Source: Juglans regia (lineage: Eukaryota > Streptophyta > Magnoliopsida > Fagales > Juglandaceae). From it: 64,000 nucleotides of DNA. The DNA is taken from the NCBI RefSeq assembly GCF_001411555.2, contig NC_049904.1, positions 33,375,473 through 33,439,472 of the forward strand. Reading direction: 5' to 3'. The stretch's first letter is position 1; each line of letters opens with the position of its first letter. The position numbers were made by a program, and so were the translations under genes. Below the pieces are notes generated by a model. The model ran no database searches. It worked only from the letters and a program-made list of their open reading frames with translations, and had not been told where the DNA came from. Shown here piece by piece: positions 24,276-37,947 of this stretch.

Positions 24276-27200
24276 AACCTGTGTCTTTCCACTCCTCCTC
24301 TCACTTCTCGCGGTGGTTTTCGGTGCTACTGACCCCAATGACGTTGCGATTCTCAGCCAGTTCAAGAAAGGGCTGGAGAACCCAGAGCTCCTGAAGTGGC
24401 CCGAGAATGGTGCTGACCCATGCGAGTCTAACTGGAACTACGTGGTTTGTAAGGGCGACAGGGTCACCCAGATTCAGGTCCAAAACGTGGGCCTGAGTGG
24501 CCCTCTCCCGCAGAACCTCAACCAGCTCTCCATGCTCACAGACCTTGGTCTCCAGAAGAACAGATTCACCGGGGCTTTACCATCGTTCCGGGGCTTGTCC
24601 AATCTGCGCAATGCTTACTTGGACAACAATGAGTTCGATATCATTCCTGCCGATTTCTTTGATGGGCTTGTGAGTTTGGAGGTATTGGCATTGGATAACA
24701 TCAATTTGAATGCCACTACCGGGTGGATGTTCCCTGCTCAGTTGCAGGAGTCGCCCCAGTTGAGAAATCTTTCTTGTATGAGTTGCAATTTGGTGGGTCC
24801 GTTACCAAGCTTTCTGAGAAATCTTTCTTCTCTATCAAACTTGAAACTTTCTGGGAACAATTTGTATGGTGAAGTTCCGGCGAGTTTTAGCGGTATGAAT
24901 TTGGAGATTCTCTGGTTGAATGACCAGAATGGAGGCGGACTGACGGGTCCGATCGACGTGGTGACAACAATGACCTTACTCACGAGTCTCTGGCTTCATG
25001 GGAACCGATTCACTGGGGAGATTCCTGCGAGCATTGGGAATTTGACTCTCCTCGAGGATCTCAATCTGAATGGTAATCAACTTGTTGGCTTAATTCCTGA
25101 TAGCTTAGCTAATATGGCATTGCGTAATTTGGATTTGAGCAATAACGGGCTAATGGGTCCAATACCGAACTTCAAAGCCACAAAGGTCTCTTCTGATTCT
25201 AATGCATTTTGTCAATCAACTCCTGGGGTTCGTTGTGACCCGGCTGTTATGGCACTTATAGAGTTCCTTAGGTGGGTGAATTACCCTTCAAAGCTTGTTT
25301 CTTCGTGGACTGGTAATGACCCTTGTGAAGGGCAGTGGTTGGGACTGAATTGCAATCCCAGCAACGAGATTGATATCATAAACATGCCTAAGTTTTATCT
25401 GAACGGTTCATTGAGTCCTTCGGTTGCAAACTTAGGAGCCCTTACTCAAATTAGACTTCAGAATAATAACTTGAGCGGTCCGATTCCCCAAAACTGGAGT
25501 AGCTTGAAATATTTGACAATGTTGGACCTAACTGGGAACAATATTTCCCCTCCATTGCCGAAATTCAGTGACAGTGTGAAACTTGTCATTGACCCTCTAT
25601 TGAATGGTAATCAATCGCAGGAAGCCCCCCCTGCAGGGAACAGTCCACAAGAAAATGGCCCATCATCTGGTAGTTCGCATTCCCCATCAAGAAACCCCTC
25701 TTCACCAACAACTGGCGGCGATGGCACTTCTGGTGAACCAAAAAGTTCTAAGAGGTCCATTTTGGTTTCGGTTGTGGCCCCTGCTGCAAGTGTCGCAGCT
25801 GTTGCTTTTCTGGTCATACCTCTATCTGTCTATTGTTGTAAGAAGAGAAAAGACACCTCCCCGACTGCTAGTTCAGTTGTAATTCACCCAAGAGATCCAT
25901 CTGATTCAGATAACATGTTCAAAGTGGTTGTTGCCAACAACACCAATGGGAGCACTTCTACACTGACGGGGAGTTGTTCTGGAAGCATAAATAGTAGTGG
26001 AAGGGGTGAATCTCATGTCATTGAAGCTGGAAATCTTATCATATCAGTTCAAGTCCTTAGAAATGTGACGGGGAATTTTTCTCCAGAGAATGAACTTGGC
26101 CGCGGTGGCTTTGGGGTAGTTTATAAGGGAGAATTGGATGATGGTACAAAAATAGCAGTGAAAAGAATGGAGGCTGGTGTCATTACTAGCAAAGCTTTGG
26201 ATGAATTCCAGTCTGAAATTGCAGTGCTTTCGAAGGTCCGGCACCGTCATTTGGTATCTCTTCTTGGTTATTCCATAGAAGGCAATGAGAGAATTCTTGT
26301 TTATGAATATATGCCTCAAGGGGCTCTCAGCAAGCATCTATTCCACTGGAAGAGCTTAAAATTGGAGCCTCTCTCTTGGAAGAGGAGGCTAAATATTGCC
26401 TTGGATGTTGCTAGGGGATTGGAGTATCTCCATAGTATGGCTCATCAGAGCTTCATACACAGAGATCTTAAATCTTCAAATATCTTACTCGGAGATGATT
26501 TCAGAGCAAAAATTTCAGATTTTGGATTGGTGAAGCTTGCTCCTGATGGGGAGAAATCAGTGGAAACCAGGCTTGCTGGGACTTTTGGATACTTAGCACC
26601 AGAATATGCAGGTAACATTCAAACTAATGCTTTTCAATCTGTTGCATTGTGAAATTATTTGAGTACGAGGGGGCAAACCTTCTTTGTTTATTTATTGCCT
26701 ACATACTTGAAGGAACACATAATTTAGAGGAACTAATTTCTCCCATAAGAATTAAACACATTTCAAATTGGGGCTCGTATCCTAAGGGAGGCTTTATTTT
26801 ATTTTATTTATTTACACTTGCTTAATCAGGAGGTTTTATTGCATTGATCTATATGGCACTAATAAGCAAGCAAAATGCTTGTAAAATCTCAATAGATAAT
26901 GAGTATCAGCCATATGGTTTAAATATGCAAGCTGGAACTTTATACTTATTTCCACACTCGTGTTTCTTTGAAACTGTTATAACCGATTGTTTCAATATTG
27001 ATCATTTATCAAACGTTTTGGCAATGCCCAGTAGACAACTGACCTGGTAAGCCAACTCAAATGCAGATGGTTTAAAATGTACAGATGAACATTTGCTTAT
27101 TTATGCTATATGTTGGAATGATCATGCAATTGATTTGCTTTATCATCCAAAAAATAGTGGCTGCAAATTTCATACTAACTCCAACTTGGATGACTTCATT

Positions 27201-27710
27201 GATCCAGTGACAGGCAAAATTACAACCAAAGCAGATGTCTTCAGTTTTGGGGTTGTGCTAATGGAGCTATTGACTGGATTAATGGCACTTGATGACAACA
27301 GGCCCGAGGAGAGCCAGTACTTAGCTGCATGGTTCTTGCGCATAAAATCAGACAAAGAAAAACTGGCCGCTGGCATTGACCCAGCCCTTGATGTAAACGA
27401 AGAAACATTTGAGAGCATCTACACAATTTCTCAACTAGCTGCACATTGCACTGCAAGAGAGCCTAGCCAAAGGCCAGATATGGGCCACGCCGTGAATGTA
27501 TTGGCCCCACTTGTGGAAAAATGGAGACCGTTCGATGATGACACCGAGGAATATTCTGGCATTGATTACAATCTTCCTCTTAACCAGATGGTGAAGGGCT
27601 GGCAGGAAGGAAAGGACTTAAGTTATATGGCTCTAGAAGATAGCAAGGACAGTATTCCAGCAAGGCCTACTGGATTTGCGGAGTCTTTCACTTCTGCCGA
27701 TGGTCGGTAA
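24238..27710 (+). CDS. LRR receptor-like kinase of the TMK family (TMK1-like), about 950 aa
   Basis: Plasma-membrane receptor kinase; family members act in auxin signalling and cell expansion. Two exons: 24238-26611 and 27208-27710, joined within APEYAG/VTGKITTK. Start may instead be ATG 24262, which has G at +4 and leaves a compact signal peptide (MERHKTCVFPLLLSLLAVVF); numbering here is from 24238. Ectodomain: LRRNT 'LKWPENGADPCESNW', a first LRR block, a non-LRR island with a second 'WTGNDPCEGQWLGLNC', a second short LRR block, then a Ser/Pro/Gly-rich linker. Transmembrane segment about residues 507-530, followed by CCKKRK. Kinase: GRGGFGVVYKG about 621, VAIK-type Lys642, HRDLKSSN with Asp743, DFG about 761, and 'KADVFSFGVVLMELLTG' in exon 2. 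All catalytic residues are present, so an active kinase is expected. The C-terminus ends SFTSADGR. Confidence 0.95.
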
Positions 27711-30116
27711 AGTAGGTACCATGTTCATTTCTGTTTTTCTTTTGCCGGCGGGGGGGGAGGATGTAGATAGCATGTTGTCTTCGTTCTGTGTGGGGAATTC
27801 AGTGTCAATGTGTTTTAGATCCGATGTTGGATTTATGGCTGATAAAGTTGAGATTTCAGATGTTTGAGATCTCATGAGTAGTAGGCTTTGAATTTATCTG
27901 TGAAATTTTACGTTCTAGTATTGTTGATGATGTAGATAGAGATGAATTATGTTTGAGGATTTATTATTTTTTTATTTCTACCTTTTAAGATCTTGATCTG
28001 CTAGTTGCATAAAAGGGCCAGTGTTCTTTCTTTTCGGCAAGATCAAATTCTCCATTTGGGCGCAGCTACATGCTGCTCATGTCACCAATATTCATTCATA
28101 AATGGGTACAGCATATAGAATTGCATGAGGTTGATTGTTAAAACTTAAAAGTGAAGCTTCCTGGTGTCTCCTTCCAAACACCGACAAGATAATAGTACTT
28201 TTAGCCAAGCAGGTCAGTGGTTGTATCCCAATATTCATAAATGGAGTCAAGTGAGCTCAGCAGAGACCATATTCAAAACCCTATCGTCAATCAGAAATAT
28301 TCATTTCGATTCAGCTTGGTCGTGGTGTCCCATTATGAACCACACAAAACTCTTTACTCTTTGATGTTGATGAATTTGTGATTTCATGAGTAAGAATTTT
28401 ATTCTAGTAGAAGCTACATTTTTTCTAACCCTTTTTTAAGGTACTCTGTTATTATATGATAACGATCGGTCTTCTTTCAACCCTGAATCCTTATTTCTGT
28501 TTTCATTAGTTTTGGAGTTTTTTAATATAGTTTTTTTCACATTCTCATTGATCTTGGTACGACAATTACTTAAAAAACGAGCTGAGTTTTTCAAAGGAAT
28601 GGAGCCCACCGACAATGATCCAAATGAGTGAACCTGCAGGGGGCAAATGTGCCATGTTGTGTTCGTGGGGTCCCTTAGCATGTTCGGTGTAATGAGTTGT
28701 TAGCATGTTCAGTTCCACAACCTACAAAACCAACCCACAACATAACTGATTACGTGACCCACATTAATAATGTTTCTTTGTTTTTGCCTCCATCGTGTGC
28801 TTCCCGCGCATTCACCCGGTCACTCTCTTTATATCCACTTCGAGAGCTTTCCATTTTTGCTGGTTCGATGACTGTCGTATTAAGAAGTTGCATTTTCTAT
28901 GGTCTCACATCCTTAATTCTTCTCATATGCAAGTGTTATAGCGTAAAATGATATATTCTTTATATTATTAAAATTAGCATTTGTCGAGAATATTGTAAAG
29001 GGAATATAAATCAGAATTTATAGAGCTAAGAAAATGCTTCGCTTTCACCCGCCAAGTGCCAAATGGCCCATCAAATTCATAATTTATTTTAACTGATTTT
29101 TTGGAGCACGGGATTGCATGTCTGTCATTTTCAAGAGCAAATAATGTTAAATACGGTCATGTCATGTATTGAACAAGCGCTGTACAGCTTGTTTTCAAAA
29201 GAAATTCACAACGTTTGTACACTTTATAACTACAAAAAAAAAAAATGTATTAATCATCTCCACACACCATATTTTTTTAAAATTTTTTTCTCTTATCAAA
29301 ATTGTATAGTATATAAATGATGAGTAAAAAAATTCAATTAATTTAAGAATAAAATAAAAATAAATTAAAAAAATATGATGTATGGTATATGTGAATAATA
29401 AGTAGCAATGCTTGTTTGATTAATGACCCCACACGCATCATCTCGTTGAGATTGTTTTTTCATCGGCTGGAGCCGATGAGGACTAATATTATTTTTTATT
29501 TTTTTATTTGATAAAAGATGAGGACTAATATTGAGTAGACGTTGGGAACAAATAAATGAACCCATTAATTATTAGTGCAATGAAAACTGAATATCGATGC
29601 ATAATTGAAAACTTGAATATCGATGCATAATCGCATCTGCGGTTTGCCACATCTTCTCCTCTCTCTCCCTGCCATTATTCGACCCAAGATCTATGGGGTA
29701 TAACAACGCATGTCATCTCCTCTTGAAATTTTATAAACCCTAAACCAAAAGGGACATTTGGAATAAAAACACCCTTCACAGAAATAAGATAAGATCTTAA
29801 ATAGCTTCGAGGAATCAAGGGTGCTTGGTTTTGTGTATCTTTGTATGTCCGAAAAAAATACCATCATTGCTATTAAATCTATGCGAGGGCAGCATGCACG
29901 CAGCTACGTACATCTATTCCGCCACGTGATAATTCACTTTACAACCTAAGGAATTTGGTCATTGTGATTTTTCTCTCTCTTACTTAAATCAACAGGGCAT
30001 ATTTTAGTATTAACAGAAAAAGGAGATGAAAAATTGCAACATGCAAATAACAGTTATGGATTAATTATTCGACTAAAAAGGCCTCACTAACTTACCTTCC
30101 TCAATACCCGCCGCGC
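27711..30116. other. Intergenic region between TMK and MED27 (convergent)
   Basis: The first few hundred bases are probably TMK 3' UTR, with a G8 run at 27750-27757. The rest is AT-rich with no gene I can support. A 20-bp duplication ('gaaaacttgaatatcgatgc' beside a near copy) lies at 29580-29630. The last part before 30117 is probably MED27 3' UTR. Confidence 0.6.
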
Positions 30117-33100
30117 CTACACTTCCTCTGAAAAGCAACCGACATGATAAGCCTGAGCAAGATCATAATTCGTGTCCTTTATAGGTTGGGTGTATGACAT
30201 TTCCAATGCAGAAAACTGCCTGTAAGGACGATAAACTGGAGGTAACAGTAAAGCCGATTTTTTGTCCATCAATAGCAGCCGTCCACACTTGCTGCACCAC
30301 CATCAACAACATGAAGTTCAGAACTTCAACATTACCAAACAAATCTTAAAAGGGGAAAAGAGTTGGCCCTACCTGCAAACTTTGGTAAATATAGATTGAT
30401 AGCTACAGACCCAATGCTACAAAAACAAAGGCAGAATAAGAATATGGTAGACGGTTTAATTAACCAAGTAAATTTGTAAGTACAAAAGAGATGGTACCAG
30501 AAGAGATTGTAGAGCTGTTTCAGCTCGAATTCCGAGAAAACTCTGCAGAGCCATAGCGGCATGCTCCTGCAATGGGACATTGCTAGAATAAGGGGGCAGG
30601 TTTAACCACCTGAACTATGAGAAAGACAAAATTAGCAACAAAGGCTGTTACCGTAATGCATCTGAACACATGATAAACTGAAAGGCCTCTGGCATGCATG
30701 TAGCTGCCTCCCTGTTTAAGAACGTTAGGAAGTAAATACATTGAACCGAGGTACTGGTAAGGCCATACAAAAAGCACAAAAATAAAAGCAAAACGATGAG
30801 GCTAAAGAAATATAAAAAGATACACAAGCATCTATCATATGGATCGAGGGACCAACTCAAAGCTTCAAATAGATTCTGATACAGAGTAAAATATATCATG
30901 AAGCAGTGCACTACAGAAAAGCATTTAAGGCAGTGTGAAGCTCAGTGCACTTGATTTAGAAACTACAGCCAACAAGGTAACAAAAATGACCAAACCGCAA
31001 GACATAATACCTACATCTATAACTCATTTATCCCCCCTGCCGCCCTCTAAAAAAATCCCATTTGTGAGGAAGGACTAACTCTCTTATTCTGCAAATCATG
31101 AACTACGACCCTATGTATAAAACTGGTAGAGGTCATAGCAAGAAATATAAATGAAAGCAGATGCCTTAAGTGGCAAAATAATAGTCATTCTAAACTCAAA
31201 ACACACAGTATAACTGCCATCAGCAAACTTTCTGAAAACTGAAGTAGTCGTGACACTTTTAGAGACAATCTATATCAGTGTCAATGACATGTTGAATACC
31301 ATATATGCAACATGGCTTGAGAATTTCCACAAACCACCATGGTATCTAGACTTCTCAGAAAATGAGTAAGCAGTCATAACCTCTCAGAAACACAGTAAAC
31401 GGGACTTATAAGAGAGTTGAATAATGAGGACTTCAGATAATACAGGGTTCAACATCCAACTACAAAGCTAATATCAATCTTAACATAAAAATAATATATA
31501 AAGAGTATTTTAATCAAGGTTTTGTTAGACTCATTTGCACACTCAAGCTCACTTTAAATTGAAAGCCAAGCATGAATGCGGCAATAATATTGGTCATGAT
31601 TGAGCTCTGCTCGTGCGCTCAATTTCAATAAAGCTGAGACCACACTTCATTTACAGCCATAATCTTAACAAAGCCCCCAACATACAGATGAATAAATGGG
31701 TGGACAGAACGTATCTGGATTTGCACTTCCATAAAGATAACAAGTCACTTCACAATTTCACCAAAAAATCAACAATCTTCAAGTAACACCCAGTGTGCTA
31801 ATTAAGAAAATCACAACCCGCATAATAGTTGAGAATATCAAAATCCTCATACATAACATATCGAGATTAACTAGTAATCGGGAAAGGTTAACTTAGTGAA
31901 GAGGAAGAGAAAAACATATAGCATGATCTTATAAAAGAAGAGCACATTAGATTTTTTAAAGAAAAGGCTTCAGATATCCTGGAAAACGTATTACCTCATC
32001 CGGAGAAAAGAATGCAACTGAGTCAGGATCAGTAGAACCAACTGGATGAAGTGATATAATAGCTCTGAAGATAGAGGGAAACAGCAACTCAATCACAGCA
32101 ATCTTCTCTGTAGCAACATTACTCAGCGATCCTGGTCTTAGTTTATTTGAACTGTATAAATTGTGTTCTTTAGAGATTTCCAGGGAAGTCTCATTTGCTA
32201 AAGAGGGCAGCGACAATGCTCTTTTCAACCAGTCCAAACGTTCATATGTAAAAATTCTTAGATTCGGCACTTCTTTTTCCAGACACATCAGAACGTCTGT
32301 TAGTGTCTTATAATCACTCAACTCTTCATGATGATTTGCCATCTGTACCTGGGGACTGCAACGTTTTTTTGAATCTGATTCAGTACCCTGACCATCTAAT
32401 CCATCATCAAGGTGAGGGAAAAATCGTCTTTTCTGGTCAGTGAAGGCCTTGAGAGCTAACCTGCAATTATTCAAAAACATCAATAACAAGCTTTCAAGCC
32501 CGGAGTTGGTGTATGGCCATTTGAGCGCTTAAAGTCAATGCTCGTGCTACCAACAGCAGGTGGTAGGAGCAAGTTTATTCAATTCCACTGTTAATGACTA
32601 GAAGAACTTCTCTGTGTTAAATAAAATATCTTAATCAGTTCAATTGCTGCATTTAGACCAAAAACAGTATTGGGTTAATATCTCGGACTCTCAGTGCCCC
32701 AAAAAAAGTGCCAGTCCGTATTCAGTCAAATCACACATGTAATTTTCAAAGTCATTTTGAAGTTCTTTTTTTTTTCTTTATAGATAAAAATTCATTTTTA
32801 AGTATTTCAGAATTTAATAGAGTCCTCGGCTCATATCTGTAGACTGCTTAAAGCCTTTTTTTTATCAGTAAATAGGAAATTTTATTAGAAATAGGCGAGG
32901 CCAAGTACACGGGACATATACAAGTAGACTGCTGAAAGCCTTAAACTAAGCATCAATACTATAACTCAATTTGTTTCAGTCCAGGGATTTTCTTGAACCC
33001 TTTTTTAGAACAACGAATAAGCAAAGTCAAGAGAATATCTTGAATACCATTCTCAATTGTTTTTACTAGTTTTTTACTTATCAAAAAAAAAAAAATTGTT

Positions 33101-36029
33101 TTTACTAGTTTTCCAAAGTCAATCCTTTTGATAGGTAAATTTTTTTATTGGTAAAAAATGTATAACAGTTTTTCAAAGTCAATCCTCTTGATTAGCCAAC
33201 ACACGTTCCTCAAAAGTTCCTCAAGGGTAAGTTTGATGAGGCACATGTTTGGGAGATTCATTTTTTTGATAAATATGTTTGAGAGATTCATAGCCTATGG
33301 GTGGCAGGTAATTTTTTTTTTATAAGTAAATGTAAAACTTTATTGATGGTAAAAAACATAGCCCAAGTACGCAGGAAGCATACTCCAAATACACCTAATA
33401 ACCACTGAGCACTAGTGATGAATACAGCCAAATTATGAAAACTATCCCCATTACAAACAATGACCGAAGCCCAGGAGTTAATTTTTGAGCATATTTGCAA
33501 TGAAATAAAGAATCTCTAATGGATTCGAGGTTCCTTTTGTAATTAATTTCTTTTTGTGAAGCCAAGACATAAAGTTTCTGTCTATGCGGAGAATTTTAGT
33601 TGTTAAAAGAAATAATCAAAGGCACCTTGTTTCTTTATGTATTTCTTTCCACCATGTTTCCATGAATCAAAGCTGCAAGCTAATCATCGACACTAAAGGT
33701 TAGTCTATCCCCAGAAGTTCACAAGCCAATTGATCATCTCCCACCTCTGTCCCTCCTTCAAACATATGGCATCTCAAACAATCACCCTACATTTTTCCTA
33801 AGCATCTCAAATTATAAATTTTTTTGCATAGAGCACACTTGGTTAAGCCCATTGTCTTGTAGTTTTGGCAACGGAAAACAATTTAAAAACTATAATTCAC
33901 GAGCATTTCCCTCGAATCTTATTAAACAATCATCAAATTTCACCAGATTTGCACTCGAGTGTAGCAATCCCCACTATCCATTGATAAAAACAATATTTTC
34001 TTTGGAGTGGGATAGGAGAATAATTCAAGTATCATATAGTCAGGTGGGATAAGGCATGTTCTCCAGCCTCTTCAGGTGGGTTGGGTATTAGAAATTTGAT
34101 GATTTTCAATCGAGCCTTACTTGGGGAGTGGTTGTGGAGATATAATACGGAACTAGAAGCCCTATGGAAGTTAGTGATTGATTGCAAATATGTAGGCATG
34201 TTTTTTTTTTTTGGGGGGGGGGGGGGGGTACACTAGGGAGGTTCACGGGGTTTATAAAGTGGGAATTTGGAAACGCATTCGAAGTGGGTGGGGGATCTTT
34301 AATCGGCATACTAGACTGGTGTTGGGCGATGGATCTAAAATAAAATTCTGGACTGGCCTATGGTGTGGAGATCAAGCCCTAAAGGATTCATTCACATCCA
34401 TTTTTGGGATTGCAGGTGAGAAAGATGCCTCAGTGGCTAATTGCATGGAGTTATATGGGGAACTAGTCCAATTGAACGTGAATTTCACTAGAGCCACCCA
34501 AGATTGGGAAGTTGGCAGCATTGAGGAGTTCTTTAGTCTTCTATACACCATGATGCCGAGATCCCAAGGAGTAGACAAGATGTGGTGGACACCCACTGGT
34601 AAAGGTACATTCTTGGTCCGTTTGTTTTATAAGTCTCTTACACAATCACATAATATGCAATTCCCATGGGGAGAGATATGGAGAAACAAGGCACCTCCCA
34701 AAGCAGCATTTTTTGTATGGACAACAACATTAGGTAAGATCTAGACGATGAATAATCTAAGGAGACGTAAGGTGATCATAGTAAATTAGTGTTGTATGTG
34801 TAGGAAAAATGGTGAAACAATTGATCATTTACTATTGTATTGTGAGGTTGCTGAAACATTATGGAATGAAGCGTTTAATAGAATGGAGTTAGCTTGGGTT
34901 ATGCCTGCCACAATGACAAAGCTCATGGCCAGCTAGATAAATCTACGAGGTCTCTCACAAATCTCAGTGGTGTGGAAAATGATCCCGATTTGTATCATGT
35001 AGTGCCTATGGAAGGAGCAAAATGATCGGACATTTGAAGACAATGAGCACTCACTAGAAGAACTAAGATTATTTTTAGTTAGCACTCTTTTTCTTTGGAC
35101 CACAACTATAGATTTTCGTGGCCTCAATTTTCATGAATTTTTTGTTTCTATTTCCTTTCTCTAAATAGGTGTGATCTTTTGTTTACCATCTTGTGTATTT
35201 GGTTTATGCTTATTCATATCAATATAATCATTTACTTGTCAAAAATAAAAAAATTCAATATTTCCACGGTCAATAAGAACCTTTTAACATAGACTAACCT
35301 AACCTTAATGTTTGCCAAAAATGGGAAGTTCCATTTGAGAAATCAACGGTCAACTTCCAACTGCAAAAGAATTCATCTGTCACTCCGAAAGAGCTGAAAT
35401 AAAAACAAACCTCGTCCTGTCGACCGCAGACGCACCAGCCTGCCCGGCAAGTTGGCGTTTCCAAGCATATGCAACCACAGCACCGTCAGGACAGACCAAG
35501 GGCATGTGCAACCCCCACGAATTACTTCGCGACCGAAGTGATTCATTCAGAACCCCAGACTCCTCAAGCTGCCTTCCTACCAAAAGCCAGCTAAAAATGG
35601 TCTAAGGGTATATAATACGGACAAATTAATTATAACGGTAGAATATTTTTACTTATCCTAACCCTAGAGTGCGAGAAACGGAATGTAATTGTGATTCGAG
35701 GACCGCTGTATGCTATACTACGTACCAACGGATCGGAGGTCTTGGAAGTGTTGGCGCATGGAGGCGTCTTCTTTAAGGAACAAGTGGAGGGGCTTGGTGC
35801 TTTGGTGAGGCTGTGCGGTGACGAAGAGAGCTTCGAGGAGGCGATCGGCGCCGAGCCTGATGTCGGCGATCAGGCGAGCAGCTTGGCCCAGCCTGTCCAT
35901 GGCCAGAGCCACCTGCTTCGGCGGTGCCTCCACCGACTGCGCCGGGTTCTGATTTGGCGTCGCCGTGGTCGTCACCGGCACCGCCTCTTCCGTCTGAGGT
36001 TGATGCAGCTGTGGCTGATGTAGTCGCAT
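30117..36029 (-). CDS. MED27: Mediator of RNA polymerase II transcription subunit 27, 427 aa
   Basis: Mediator component bridging transcription factors and RNA polymerase II in the nucleus. Seven exons, minus strand: 36029-35726, 35576-35411, 32460-31995, 30711-30652, 30566-30498, 30416-30373, 30291-30117; GT-AG borders and phases all agree. Landmarks: a Gln/Pro-rich N-terminus, [60 protein letters not shown], and the C-terminal Cys-rich segment '[19 protein letters not shown]' typical of the MED27 C-terminal domain, ending CFSEEV. The length is close to plant relatives (about 400 aa). Intron 2 (32461-35410) is nearly 3 kb and carries several LINE fragments, some antisense. No coding defect is seen. 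It is divergent from TEX10 with about 6.7 kb between them. Confidence 0.96.
32840..32945 (-). mobile_element. Very short 5'-truncated LINE tail with target duplication
   Basis: 'gtagactgcttaaagcc' near 32840 and 'gtagactgctgaaagcc' near 32924 flank about 66 bp that begins with T8 and reads, on the minus strand, as a LINE 3' end ('gtgtacttggcctcgcc' ... 'actgataaaaaaaa'). One mismatch lies between the flanks. Confidence 0.65.
33055..33112 (+). mobile_element. Minute LINE tail insertion with 19-bp duplication
   Basis: aattgtttttactagtttt occurs exactly at 33055-33073 and 33094-33112. Between them is only 'ttacttatc' plus a run of A, the 3' end of the local LINE family. A repeat pair of similar kind, 'caaagtcaatcc', follows at about 33113-33190. 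Confidence 0.65.
33310..33500 (-). mobile_element. LINE 3' fragment
   Basis: Starts with T9 'ataagtaaatgtaaaacttt' and continues 'catagcccaagtacgcagga', matching on the minus strand the 3' tails seen at 32860 and 43840. Right limit uncertain. Confidence 0.55.
33990..35255 (+). mobile_element. Degenerate LINE ORF2 3' half (RT C-terminal and zinc-binding region)
   Basis: Inserted antisense in MED27 intron 2. Translation with breaks gives LINE-type blocks: 'FLWSGIG', '[20 protein letters not shown]', '[10 protein letters not shown]', '[15 protein letters not shown]', then the zf-RVT signature '[16 protein letters not shown]' and '[20 protein letters not shown]'. A T12-G16 tract (34201-34228) interrupts the reading frame and a stop follows WTTTLGKI. 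It ends in the A-rich tail 'cttgtcaaaaataaaaaaat'. Dead copy; the 5' limit is uncertain. Confidence 0.85.
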
Positions 36030-36205
36030 TGCGTTGGAGTGACTAGTAGAAAAATTGAGCCTATCGGTCGATTTGTAAAATATATTTTATATAGAATAAG
36101 CGTTAATAACTAATAAGTAGGCTGCTCTTCGTCTATTTTTTATTTTTTATTGCCCTTTCTTTTCTATTTGTTTTTCCTTTGCATTCTTGACTGGCTGACT
36201 TCGGA

Positions 36206-36408
36206 CAGGTTTGGGAGTAAATGGATTATATCCCATCTCATTATTATATTTTTTTAAAATTTTTATATAAAATATAATAAATAATTTAATTTTTTAAAAT
36301 TTTAATTTAATTTTTTTAAATTTCAATACAATAATAATATTAAAATATAATATTTTAAATACTAAAATAAAATATAAAATTCTCATCTCACCTCTCAAAC
36401 CTGCCCTT
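36206..36408 (-). mobile_element. GTTTGG-type MITE
   Basis: Ends 'acaggtttgggag' and 'ctctcaaacctgccc' are inverted repeats. The core is the reverse complement of the family core, with 'aaaatataataaataattta' and 'ctcatctcac'. Confidence 0.7.
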
Positions 36409-37426
36409 CATCTATTTTTTTTTTCTATTTTTACCTTTATTTTCCTATTAGTTTTACCTTATTTTCTCATTTTCTCCCCATTTGATACTTTAACGTATTC
36501 TCACATCAAAAGTCGCAAGCCTCCAGGCATCGAGCACGCCACAACAAACCACCAAAGCACGTTTCTTATATAAGTGGTGCTACATCTCCCCAGAGATGTA
36601 GCCCGAAAATCTACCGAAAAAGTAAAACGTTTTTTTTTTTTTTTAATTTTATATAATTTTTAATCATCATAAATATTTTTTAAAAAAATAAAAAATTTAT
36701 AATATCATTAAAAAATATTTCTTTAATCATTAAATAAATAAAAAATATTCAAGACACAAATTCGAATTTCAAAACATCTCTCTTCTTATGTATGATAAGC
36801 ATCAATAAGCAATAACTTTTCGTCCATTTTTTTTTCATTTTTGTCCCTAATTTTCTATTTATTTTTCCTTTGTATCCATGATTTGCTTCCTTCGTCTTTT
36901 TTTTTTTTCCCATTTTTTTCATTACTTTTCTATTAGTTTTTCCTTATTTTCTCATTTTCTCTCCGTTTGGTCCTCTAACGTATTCTCACATTAAAAATTG
37001 CAAGCCTCTAGGCTTCAAGCATGCCACAACAAACTACCGAAGCATGTTGCCATTCTCAACATTACGGCATATTTCTCCTCACCGTGCGTTGAAGTCTAAG
37101 GCAATAACCCACGGGCCATAGAAGCACCAAATCCATGTCTAAATTCAGCTCTGTTTTCTCATTTCAAAATAGAGCATGCTAGCCCTTCTCTCCCTCGCCG
37201 GAAGCCACCACCAGGAGCCATCACAGAATACGCCGAAAGCCACAAAAATTGACAACTAGTCAACCACCGTCACCTTGTGCTTCGCCTGTAAGCACACGAC
37301 CGCCCCTCTCTACCTCCCTTACTTCGTTGCTTCTCGATAAGGCGGCACCGAAACTCAGAATATGCCGAACGTGACCAAATGGAGATATACGAAGGAGAGA
37401 AAGATGTCGGCGGCTGTTGTTAGTGG

Positions 37427-37947
37427 TAGAGATGTACAAGAAAACCGACTTAGACCAATTCAGACCGGCCACCGAAGCTCATAACCGGCTGAAACCAGTG
37501 GAAAATCGATTGGCATGCTGTAGAAAATAGAGAAAACCGATATCGATCGGTTCGGCGTCAGTTCAAACATAGTTTAAACCACTGAACTAATCGATTAAAG
37601 AAATTATATATTTCTTTAATCGTCAGTTCAAACATAGAACGACGTCGTTTTATTCATAACATATTGAAAATAAAAATTAAGTTGAACAACGCCGTTTGGT
37701 GGTGTCGTTTAGAAATTAGGTCGCCTTCTTCCTAGTTCCCTGATCTCATTTCTCATTCTCTCACACTCTCTCTCTCTACTATCTCAGACGAAGCTCGGCG
37801 ATGAGCCGACTGTGAACTATCAGAGAACTGCTGGTATTTCTCCTCCCCATCAACCAGTTTCGGCCGATTTCCTTCCCAACAAATGAAGCATCAGTCGGCA
37901 TCGATTTTGCCCCAAAATTAGGCCAATGGGGTCGGTTTTCACCCCTA
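37427..37947. mobile_element. hAT-like non-autonomous element with 8-bp duplication (7/8)
   Basis: Runs from TAGAGATG to CACCCCTA, with gttagtgg at 37419-37426 and gttggtgg at 37948-37955. Subterminal sequence carries AACCG/CGGTT motifs on both strands ('gaaaaccgac' left, 'gtcggttttc' right). No transposase frame. 521 bp. Confidence 0.65.

Noticed and set aside
29580..29640. Short tandem duplication 'gaatatcgatgcataat'
   Set aside because: Only two copies with no associated gene or element; ordinary local duplication.
35691..36023. Plus-strand frame of 110 codons
   Set aside because: It is the antisense shadow of MED27 exon 1.
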